A stretch of DNA of 5,617 nt from contig JAHZIU010000180.1 of NCBI GenBank assembly GCA_022601315.1, positions 1 through 5,617 on the forward strand. The letters run 5' to 3'. Source of the DNA: Betaproteobacteria bacterium. GTDB taxonomy: Bacteria > Pseudomonadota > Gammaproteobacteria > Burkholderiales > Nitrosomonadaceae. The translations under genes were made by a program, and so were the position numbers. The notes under the pieces are model-generated. The model was not told the DNA's origin. It made no database searches and saw only the letters and a program-made list of their open reading frames with translations. Numbering within the stretch: the first letter of the stretch is position 1; every line of letters starts with the position of its first letter. Below, piece by piece: positions 1 through 4,828 of the stretch.

Positions 1-844
1 CATTGAGGATAATTTCGGGTTGTTGAGGAAACCATGCCTGACCAAAAGCAGTGTCGCGCTGTAATAACTCAAAAACAGGAAAAACTGAAACCCGCTGATA
101 TGCAGCCGGGCGATCTGGCAGTGAAAACCCTCCTAATATTTGCTGTTTATTTGTATGCGTCAGCCCACATACATCCAGGGTAATGCCCGTGTCTTCATGC
201 ACATAGTCACGATAATTGCTGTAATCAATACCCATCTGCACCTTGACCCAACCATTTTTTTCCAGTTCAGCACAACATTGTTCTAATGACTCGACCCATA
301 CTGCGATATCAAGGTCTTTATCAAATTCCAATAATGCGCCATTACGCACGATACCGAGTAATGTGCCCGCAAAAGGAAATGCCTGAATGTCATGTGTGGC
401 CAACTTTGCACAGGTTTCCCATAATAATTGTTCCGCCTGCCCGGTAGAAAATACGTTTTGATTATCTGATGAAATATTCTTTGGCTTCTTGTTTTTTGGG
501 ACTTTTCCAGTTCTGATTAAGACAATCAGATGCTCCAATACACAAGTAAAATTGTTATGTGCAGCTTCAAGATTTAATAAAATAAAATTAGCCGTTCCCA
601 TAATATGCGCCCAACGTGCCTTATGCAGGTCACCTTCTACATGTTCATAAATCTTGGCGGCATAGTCTGGCACTGCTGCGGTTTTTCCGGTGCGCCTTGC
701 TAATAAACACCATAGCCTTGCAACCGAAGGCGATAAAGGATACTCAACTTTCAGTGCATTTAATATCTCAGCGGCTTCATCCAAGTTTCCTGTGTGTATG
801 GCAGCACTGGCGCGACGCAATAATTGGTCTTTGTTTTTGGTCAT
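1..844 (-). CDS. LicD/fukutin-like nucleotidyltransferase with TPR-like N-terminus (partial, C-terminus off window)
   Basis: The reverse strand is open from an ATG at 844-842 to the window edge, giving 281 residues plus one base of the next codon and no stop. Residues about 1-110 are helical and look like degenerate tetratricopeptide repeats (for example GNLDEAAEILNALK). Residues 160-169 read GTLLGIVRNG, followed by FDKDLDI at 174-180. This is the G-T-L-L-G...R...D-x-D-x-D signature of LicD/fukutin-type nucleotidyltransferases; D175, D177 and D179 are candidate metal ligands, and D224 in ITLDV may be a further one. Known LicD-family members transfer phosphocholine or other phospho-groups onto cell-surface glycans; the acceptor here cannot be told. 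No strong ribosome binding site precedes the ATG. A lysine/asparagine-rich linker at about 112-132 separates the two parts. No signal peptide is seen, so action in the cytoplasm is inferred. The domain call is good; the exact substrate is unknown. Confidence 0.8.
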   Translation of the reverse strand, partial: MTKNKDQLLRRASAAIHTGNLDEAAEILNALKVEYPLSPSVARLWCLLARRTGKTAAVPDYAAKIYEHVEGDLHKARWAHIMGTANFILLNLEAAHNNFTCVLEHLIVLIRTGKVPKNKKPKNISSDNQNVFSTGQAEQLLWETCAKLATHDIQAFPFAGTLLGIVRNGALLEFDKDLDIAVWVESLEQCCAELEKNGWVKVQMGIDYSNYRDYVHEDTGITLDVCGLTHTNKQQILGGFSLPDRPAAYQRVSVFPVFELLQRDTAFGQAWFPQQPEIILN

Positions 845-967
845 AATTGGTACGAGTACTCTTTCAACTTAATAAAGAGTAATAGATATTCAATACATTA
901 ATTCAAATAATTTGATACTCAAAATAAAAAATAAATTTTGTATTTCCATTCATTAATTGATATTATC

Positions 968-986
968 AAGAATAACTATCATTATC
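968..986 (-). promoter_or_regulatory. Fur box (iron-responsive operator)
   Basis: Read on the minus strand, this 19-mer starts GATAATGATA and matches the classical Fur consensus at 15 of 19 positions by hand alignment. The surrounding plus-strand sequence at 978-996 carries further NAT(A/T)AT-like hexamers, as in extended Fur arrays. It sits 92 nt upstream of the rtx start and about 124 nt from the licD-like start, so either promoter could be the target. A possible rtx -35 (TTGATA, 957-962) with a -10 (CATTAT, 980-985) would place the site over the promoter core, consistent with iron repression. Neisserial FrpA/FrpC are a known precedent for iron-regulated RTX proteins. Confidence 0.6.
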
Positions 987-992
987 ATTCTT

Positions 993-1018
993 ATTCGTAT
1001 ATTAAAGCAGATACGAAT
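993..1018 (+). repeat. Inverted repeat in the rtx leader
   Basis: An 8-bp perfect inverted repeat, ATTCGTAT and ATACGAAT, has a 10-nt loop and can extend by a T-G and a T-A pair to 991-1020. It lies 60 nt upstream of the rtx ATG and downstream of the Fur box. It may form a 5' UTR hairpin or be a protein binding site. Confidence 0.4.
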
Positions 1019-1077
1019 GATTGTAAAAAACAATAAATTAAAAACTGTATAACTTATAATATTTTGGAGATTACAAA

Positions 1078-1686
1078 ATGACAATTACTACAACACCCCG
1101 CCCTAATGTGGGCTCATCCGGCATCATAGACCCCGATGGATTCGAAGGGTTTGGGTCTGGAGGATTTGATGAAGATGATTTACGTATTATAGGCGACGAA
1201 TTAGACAATCTTCTTGTTGGTGGGATTGGACATGATGAAATAGAAGGTAACGGTGGCAATGACACAATCAATGGTGGCGAAGGCAATGATTCGCTTGGCG
1301 GTGGCGCAGGAGACGATATAATAGATGGTCAAGGGGGTGGCGGTACATTTGAAAAAGACAAACTATTTGGCGACGCAGGTAATGATATATTACGTGCGGG
1401 ATTTGGTTTTGACGAACTGACCGGCGGAAGTGGCAATGATATATTTGAAGTATATGCACTTGGCCACTTTACAATAAGGGATTTCACCCTCGGTGAGGAT
1501 CGCCTGCTCTTTGATACCAACGAAACGGGTGTTCGAGACTTAGACCATCTCATACAGCTCATTAGCAGGACAGAGCAACGGGAAGACGGTGCAACCGTAG
1601 AATTCCTCGATAATGCTGTTTCCATCGAACTGGTTGGCATCAATTTAGCCGATATTACGCCCGACATGGTTATTTTCAGCCTTTAA
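1078..1686 (+). CDS. Small RTX (hemolysin-type) calcium-binding protein, likely type I secreted
   Basis: The 202-residue product starts at an ATG preceded by GGAGA (1066-1070) at 7 nt spacing. Residues about 39-126 hold roughly eight nonapeptide repeats of the G-G-x-G-x-D-x-h-x type, such as GGEGNDSLG and GGAGDDIID. These are known to fold into a calcium-loaded parallel beta-roll. The array is broken by a short insertion at about 84-97 (GQGGGGTFEKDKLF). The C-terminal part, about 127-202, contains IRDFTLGEDRLLFD and ends ADITPDMVIFSL, typical of the C-terminal region and uncleaved secretion signal of type I substrates. There is no N-terminal signal peptide and no cysteine, as is usual for the family. 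No toxin, protease or lipase domain is present, so its activity is unknown. No T1SS transporter genes lie in the window. The upstream Fur box suggests induction under iron limitation. It is followed by a strong terminator and so is probably monocistronic. Confidence 0.88.
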   Translation: MTITTTPRPNVGSSGIIDPDGFEGFGSGGFDEDDLRIIGDELDNLLVGGIGHDEIEGNGGNDTINGGEGNDSLGGGAGDDIIDGQGGGGTFEKDKLFGDAGNDILRAGFGFDELTGGSGNDIFEVYALGHFTIRDFTLGEDRLLFDTNETGVRDLDHLIQLISRTEQREDGATVEFLDNAVSIELVGINLADITPDMVIFSL

Positions 1687-1751
1687 ACATTATGCATCTA
1701 GCGCAGGTAAATTCATAGCCATAGCATTATTGCACTAAAGTCTCATTTCTT

Positions 1752-1783
1752 AATAAAAAAGCACCGCTAGGTGCTTTTTTATT
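1752..1783 (+). terminator. Rho-independent terminator after rtx
   Basis: The stem AATAAAAAAGCACC pairs with GGTGCTTTTTTATT around a GCTA loop: 14 base pairs with a five-pair GC-containing core and a run of six T. It lies 65 nt after the rtx stop. The A-tract on the other side means it could also stop minus-strand transcription from the decayed region to the right. Confidence 0.9.
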
Positions 1784-1814
1784 GGCATATTTTTTGATTG
1801 AGTAGACCTTACAA

Positions 1815-1943
1815 TCATTTGTATTCAAATTTAGGGTTAAATCCTACAAAGGTACGTAACGCGACATAAGTTTTTACCAAGTCTTTGGTGGAAAACAATT
1901 TTACCCTGTTTTTGGCTGCCATTCTCATAGCCTCAATATTGCA
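1815..1943 (-). pseudogene. Short unassigned coding-like fragment (possible C-terminal end of a lost gene)
   Basis: The minus strand is open from just after a TGA at 1946-1944 to a TGA at 1817-1815. It contains an internal ATG (1928-1926) that would give 37 residues ending TFVGFNPKFEYK. Amino-acid balance (lysine, arginine and hydrophobic residues) looks coding-like. It lies on the same strand and side as the transposase remnant, so it may be the tail of a decayed transposase or another lost gene. I do not recognise the family. It could also be a chance open frame. Confidence 0.25.
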
Positions 1944-2049
1944 TCAGTTTCGCAGATAGCAGTATTTTCGCAATCAAATGGAAATTTATTCCAAATAAAA
2001 AATAAATCGATCCAAGATTCTAAGTTTTGTAATGTATTTTTTGTCTTTT

Positions 2050-2250
2050 TCAGTGCAAGTAATAGCAAAAATAAAGTTTCTGCCAAGAGACACCCAGGGT
2101 CAACTCTTTTGGCGTGTCTTTGAATGAGGCTACAAACTGTTCAAACATCACTTTATGAATGTCCCATGTCGCCTGCCGATCCGATCGATTCTCCCAACGG
2201 CACAACATTGAGCTACTCGCCAGTGATTCAATCCTGCACGTAATACTCAA
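2050..2250 (-). pseudogene. IS1380-family transposase remnant (internal N-terminal segment)
   Basis: A minus-strand frame opening at a TTG at 2250-2248 and ending with TGA at 2052-2050 encodes 66 residues. The recognisable part is residues about 8-52 (approximately 2229-2095), with SLASSSMLCRWENRSDRQ followed by a helical stretch ending PKELTL. By recall this matches IS1380-type transposases, where a S-T-L-x-R-x-E-N segment precedes the first catalytic strand (L-D-x-D-A-T-D-D). Here homology stops just before that aspartate motif and the frame runs out in unrelated sequence, so all catalytic residues are missing. The N-terminal 100 or so residues of the family are also absent. It is a dead fragment. 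The family call is moderate; a transposase origin is more certain than the exact family. Confidence 0.55.
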
Positions 2251-2364
2251 AACGGATATTAATCATTTCACTGACAAAAATTATCGCTTTGCTTGCAAAA
2301 TATAGTTCATACGCCGAATAGCCAAATGCTGTAACACCTAGTTTACTTGTAACAAAAGACAGAT

Positions 2365-2796
2365 ATGAGGATAGGTGTGAAATTTACTGGCCGAGAAATA
2401 CAGGTACTGACGGAGATAGCACGGGGACTCTGCAATAAGACTATCGCTAGAGATCTGTTTATAAGTTTATCGACGGTGCGAAAGCATCGTCAGAATATTT
2501 ATAGAAAACTTGATATGTCTAATGCTGCGCAACTAACCTCGTATGCAATCGATCACAACTATATATGCGATTTGGAATCGTTGGAATCATGCGCTTCGCA
2601 TGTAGTACCTACATCCCGAGAGAAGGAGGTTATGCAATTGGTTTCTACGGGTTTACGAAATAGCCAAATTGCACTCAATTTGCATGTGTCTTACTCGACT
2701 GTTCGAAAGCATCGAGAGAATATCCATATAAAATTTGGCTTGAAAAACTCAGCAGAAATGACCGCTTATTACAAACTTCAAATATTCTACAAATGA
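2365..2796 (+). CDS. Tandem double LuxR/GerE-type HTH regulator without sensory domain
   Basis: The 143-residue protein consists almost wholly of two LuxR-type helix-turn-helix domains, at about residues 7-66 and 82-140. Aligned without gaps at an offset of 75 residues, they share 25 of 53 residues (47%) from T8/T83 to Y60/Y135. Both keep T-x-R-E at the start, G-L-x-N-x-x-I-A in the middle, and the recognition-helix block STVRKHR followed by x-N-I (36-45 and 111-120). LuxR HTH domains normally end a longer protein after a receiver, autoinducer-binding or other sensory domain; none is present here. The ATG has only a weak upstream ribosome binding site, while a GTG at 2377-2379 has GAGGA (2367-2371) about 5 nt before it. 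The GTG may therefore be the real start, giving a protein four residues shorter with both domains intact. A stop lies just upstream (2350-2352), so no longer form exists. It probably controls the two downstream genes, but this is inferred from position only. Confidence 0.85.
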   Translation: MRIGVKFTGREIQVLTEIARGLCNKTIARDLFISLSTVRKHRQNIYRKLDMSNAAQLTSYAIDHNYICDLESLESCASHVVPTSREKEVMQLVSTGLRNSQIALNLHVSYSTVRKHRENIHIKFGLKNSAEMTAYYKLQIFYK

Positions 2797-3011
2797 CGAA
2801 TTATCTTTCTCTTAGAAAAATGCAATCATGCAATCTCATCTTGTATACAACTTGATGATACCTCTGACGGTATGTCACGCAAAACAGATACCTGGATTGC
2901 AAAATAATTATCGAATGAGGAACATAGAATAAATTTTCAGTGCAGGTTCAACGCACTATCCGATTCATATTTGTCCGTAGATTGGACAAATTTTATTAAA
3001 AGAGAAATAAC
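2797..3011 (+). promoter_or_regulatory. Intergenic region between regulator and unknown gene, with candidate operators
   Basis: This 215-nt gap holds a near-tandem 8-mer repeat TGCAATCA/TGCAATCT (2821-2836), an inverted copy of its core (ATTGCA, 2896-2901), the 10-bp palindrome TTGTATACAA (2841-2850), and the hairpin at 2969-2991 described separately. A clear sigma-70 promoter was not found. The ribosome binding site before the next gene is a modest AGAGA (3001-3005). The repeats are seen directly; regulatory use is inferred. Confidence 0.4.
2969..2991 (+). repeat. Perfect 8-bp inverted repeat just upstream of the unknown gene
   Basis: ATTTGTCC and GGACAAAT form an 8-bp stem around the 7-nt loop GTAGATT, ending 20 nt before the ATG at 3012. 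The following TTTTATT is too short and interrupted for a convincing terminator. The position fits an operator for a dimeric or two-headed regulator, or a 5' UTR hairpin. Confidence 0.5.
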
Positions 3012-3686
3012 ATGGCTTCATATAAACTGGACACAGCATTTACAAATGAGCAACTGGCGGTACTGAATACTACCGGCACCAATGTGGTCGTGGCGAAACC
3101 AACGGCTGGTAGTGGCCCAAATGTGGCCTGGCAGGTATTTCATCCCATGCAGGATAATACTTTAAGTTGGGAAGAATTATATGGAATTTATGCATCGACT
3201 TCTGAAGTGACTAATGGCGCGATACTAACACAACTCTCATCTACAGGACTTCCTGCGCTGGAAAACAAGCTCTATACGATCGAACCCAGTGGCGCGGTGA
3301 GCGGACCAGCCTCCGGTGGCACTCCTGCTTCATTAGCGATGCTTAATAATTATTCCTATAAAACTTACTTAACAGTGGGGCTTTATCAGGATGCAACTGT
3401 AAACGGTACTAAGATAATTGGTAATGCATTGTCAGCAGCGCCCGTATTATTAAAAAGTACCGCCACAATGACACCCTTTACCATTATTTATATATGGCTG
3501 GCATCCCAAGTAATCAGTAATACTGTGGTAACCACGGTGACATCGCCAATGACGAAACTTGTTTTTGGCGGTGGTGTAGATAATATTTCTGTGGCCTATG
3601 ACTCGGAATCAGGAACATTTATACCTACTACCGGTAACCCACAACTCAAAAAGGAAACGGTGCAATACTTTTTGCCTAGCTTATAG
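3012..3686 (+). CDS. Hypothetical protein, 224 residues, beta-rich and cysteine-free
   Basis: I do not recognise this family. The start ATG follows AGAGA at 6 nt spacing, and no longer in-frame start is evident. The protein has no signal peptide, no lipobox and no cysteine. It is rich in Ser, Thr, Gly, Asn and Val with alternating hydrophobic residues, suggesting a beta-sheet fold. Features that could help a search are NVVVAKP (24-30), NVAWQVFHPM (37-46), LSWEELYGIYAS (51-62), a glycine/serine/proline-rich loop (93-106), TVGLYQDATVNGT (121-133) and FGGGVDNISV (185-194). Residues about 154-175 are hydrophobic (TPFTIIYIWLASQVISNTVV), but with polar interruptions that fit buried beta strands better than a membrane helix. 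It stands between a double-HTH regulator and a serine protease, all on one strand. A role as partner, inhibitor or substrate of the protease is possible but has no direct support. The good ribosome spacing and coherent composition argue that it is a real gene. Confidence 0.75.
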   Translation: MASYKLDTAFTNEQLAVLNTTGTNVVVAKPTAGSGPNVAWQVFHPMQDNTLSWEELYGIYASTSEVTNGAILTQLSSTGLPALENKLYTIEPSGAVSGPASGGTPASLAMLNNYSYKTYLTVGLYQDATVNGTKIIGNALSAAPVLLKSTATMTPFTIIYIWLASQVISNTVVTTVTSPMTKLVFGGGVDNISVAYDSESGTFIPTTGNPQLKKETVQYFLPSL

Positions 3687-3883
3687 AATGCAAGTAGTAC
3701 TAACTGTGCATGCACAGGTGGTTGGCGGGAATATAGAAACTTGAACGTTCGATATTCCTGTCAGGTTAGCAATCGATAACAAAAGGAAACAGAAAAACTA
3801 CCTCAACCAATTCGTTTTCCCTAAACGAGAAACCTAACGCTTCTATTGGTTGAGAGTAGACAACTAATTTGGAGCAATAAAAT
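3687..3883 (+). promoter_or_regulatory. Highly structured intergenic region before the protease gene
   Basis: Within 197 nt there are three separate inverted-repeat structures. The first is a perfect 14-bp palindrome CTGTGCATGCACAG (3704-3717). The second is a 9-pair stem CGGGAATAT/ATATTCCTG with one G-T pair (3726-3734 and 3752-3760), whose loop contains the palindrome GAACGTTC (3743-3750). The third is a perfect 10-bp inverted repeat CTCAACCAAT/ATTGGTTGAG (3802-3811 and 3845-3854), enclosing an inner hairpin TCGTTT/AAACGA (3812-3817 and 3823-3828). The last ends 29 nt before the protease ATG and 16 nt before its ribosome binding site GGAG (3871-3874). The first two may act as a weak terminator or operator and the third as a leader structure. 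No T-tract follows any of them. Confidence 0.5.
3802..3854 (+). repeat. Nested inverted repeat in the protease leader
   Basis: An outer 10-bp perfect stem, CTCAACCAAT with ATTGGTTGAG, encloses a 6-bp hairpin TCGTTT-TCCCT-AAACGA that abuts the left outer arm, plus about 16 unpaired nt. The element lies close before the Shine-Dalgarno sequence of the protease gene, a position suited to translational or transcriptional control. Confidence 0.5.
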
Positions 3884-4765
3884 ATGAAAACCATTTCACA
3901 TGAACCAAGTAAACTTCGAGCGGAGATTGATAAATACTGGAGTGAAGAGAGGCGTGAAAAAGCTATACCAAAACCTCTGCCTGAGCCTCCCCAAACGATC
4001 GTGGGAGATGATACAGAAGCCCCATGGTTAGATCAGATACCTGTGGTAACGCCACCCAATATTTCAGCAAAGGATCGACTGAAGTCAGAAAAATTTACTC
4101 GCAGCCAGTTAGCTGATCCTGTTACTACACCTGAAGTATATCCTTATCGATGCAATGGAAAGCTTTTCTTTTGCTGGCAAGGAAAGGATTGGGTCGGTTC
4201 CGCGGGTTCCATTTATCTGGATGTGCTACTCACAGCAGCACACAATATCTATGATGAGGGAGAATGGTCGGATATGTTTTTGTACTACCCCGCCTACCCG
4301 GACCTCATAAATCCGGGACTCAAAAGAAAATCATGGGGGTGGTCTCGTGCCGCCATATTTACGGCTTGGAAGAATAGTACCAATTTTGCGTTTGACTACG
4401 CCATGTTGCTAACTGATTCTTCGATGAAAGAAGTAGGCAGCCAGGGTTATATAACCAACCTTCCGCCTCAAGATAGAATTTGGACTGCCTACGGCTACCC
4501 GTCAGCTGCACCTTATCCAGGAAATCAAATGTTTCAAACAGCAGGAAACTATGTTTCAGGGAATACGATCATTACAATGCAAAATAACGATATGACAAAG
4601 GGATCGAGTGGCGGTAATTGGATTACCCAGCATAAGGGAAAAAATTATGTTAACGGAGTTCAGAGCACTCGAGGTAGTAAAGCAACCTACGCAAACTCAC
4701 CGTATCTGGATAACATGGATTTTGAGGATTTGGTTAAATGTGTGACCAAAGGAAATTGTGAATAG
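3884..4765 (+). CDS. Trypsin/V8-like serine protease (PA clan)
   Basis: The 293-residue protein starts at an ATG 9 nt after GGAG (3871-3874). The catalytic triad is visible: His120 in LLTAAHN, Asp171 in FAFDYAMLL, and Ser242 in KGSSGGNW. The TAAH and GxSGG blocks are the classical S1/V8-like signatures; the usual proline after GG is replaced by Asn245. The protease domain covers about residues 85-290. In front lies a charged, proline-rich N-terminal stretch of about 80 residues (for example PKPLPEPPQ at 30-38), which may be a propeptide or linker. There is no Sec signal peptide, lipobox or membrane segment, which is unusual for this mostly exported family. Four cysteines occur as two close pairs, C90/C97 and C287/C292, which could form disulfides if it is exported. 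It is the third gene of a same-strand group behind a double-HTH regulator and an unknown protein. The substrate cannot be predicted. An intact triad implies an active enzyme. Confidence 0.85.
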   Translation: MKTISHEPSKLRAEIDKYWSEERREKAIPKPLPEPPQTIVGDDTEAPWLDQIPVVTPPNISAKDRLKSEKFTRSQLADPVTTPEVYPYRCNGKLFFCWQGKDWVGSAGSIYLDVLLTAAHNIYDEGEWSDMFLYYPAYPDLINPGLKRKSWGWSRAAIFTAWKNSTNFAFDYAMLLTDSSMKEVGSQGYITNLPPQDRIWTAYGYPSAAPYPGNQMFQTAGNYVSGNTIITMQNNDMTKGSSGGNWITQHKGKNYVNGVQSTRGSKATYANSPYLDNMDFEDLVKCVTKGNCE

Positions 4766-4783
4766 TCCAGAATTTGTATCATA

Positions 4784-4819
4784 TTTTACTATTGATAATA
4801 TCTTTTATTAATAGTAAAA
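4784..4819 (+). repeat. Long AT-rich hairpin downstream of the protease gene
   Basis: TTTTACTATTGATAA (4784-4798) pairs with TTATTAATAGTAAAA (4805-4819): 15 pairs with a single G-T, around a 6-nt loop. It starts 18 nt after the protease stop. The position suggests a terminator or mRNA 3' end, but the stem is almost without GC and no T-tract follows on either strand, so it is not a canonical intrinsic terminator. Confidence 0.5.
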
Positions 4820-4828
4820 ATAGCTATA

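Larger units (their letters stand above)
845..1077. promoter_or_regulatory. Divergent intergenic control region with several palindromes
   Basis: This 233-nt AT-rich gap separates the divergently transcribed licD-like and rtx genes. It holds an 8-bp inverted repeat TACTCTTT/AAAGAGTA (857-864 and 874-881), the palindrome GAGTACTC (854-861), and two odd 13-bp palindromes: TCAAAT-A-ATTTGA (903-915) and TTGATA-T-TATCAA (957-969). It also holds a Fur box (968-986) and a hairpin ATTCGTAT/ATACGAAT (993-1000 and 1011-1018). A possible minus-strand promoter for the licD-like gene (TTGAAT, 16 nt, TATTAC) lies near 881-908, but the match is weak. The repeats are visible in the sequence; their use as operators is inferred. 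Confidence 0.5.
1784..2364. other. Gene-poor, decayed region with transposase remnants
   Basis: These 581 nt between the rtx terminator and the LuxR-type gene hold no intact gene that I can support. On the minus strand they contain a degraded IS1380-like transposase segment (2050-2250) and a short open fragment (1815-1943). The part between them (about 1944-2049) and the part next to the regulator (about 2251-2364) are AT-rich without recognised content. The promoter of the LuxR-type gene should lie in the last 100 nt, but I cannot find a convincing -35/-10 pair. Confidence 0.6.

Noticed and set aside
616..872. Two short plus-strand open frames opposite the licD-like gene
   Set aside because: They are antisense to a well-supported coding frame with the LicD signature, and have no ribosome binding site or recognisable product.
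957..969. FNR/CRP-type site (TTGAT...ATCAA)
   Set aside because: The half-sites are separated by 3 nt, while FNR-family sites need 4, so the spacing does not fit.
1327..1443. CRISPR-like or minisatellite repeat within the rtx gene
   Set aside because: The repetition is the codon-level trace of the RTX nonapeptides, in frame and degenerate at DNA level, with no spacers.
1071..1667. Three minus-strand open frames opposite the rtx gene, rich in Pro, Ser and Ile
   Set aside because: The glycine/aspartate repeat codons of RTX proteins give long open antisense frames with this composition. They are shadows.
3471..3540. Transmembrane helix in the unknown protein
   Set aside because: The hydrophobic stretch is broken by polar residues (S, Q, N, T) and is beta-like, so a membrane helix is not supported.
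3704..3717. LexA/SOS box (CTGT...ACAG)
   Set aside because: The half-sites are 6 nt apart, while the proteobacterial LexA box needs 8. The neighbouring GAACGTTC also lacks the 4-nt spacer of the Gram-positive type box.
3726..3854. Intrinsic terminator for the unknown gene
   Set aside because: None of the stems is followed by a T-tract, and the last one is close to the ribosome binding site of the next gene.
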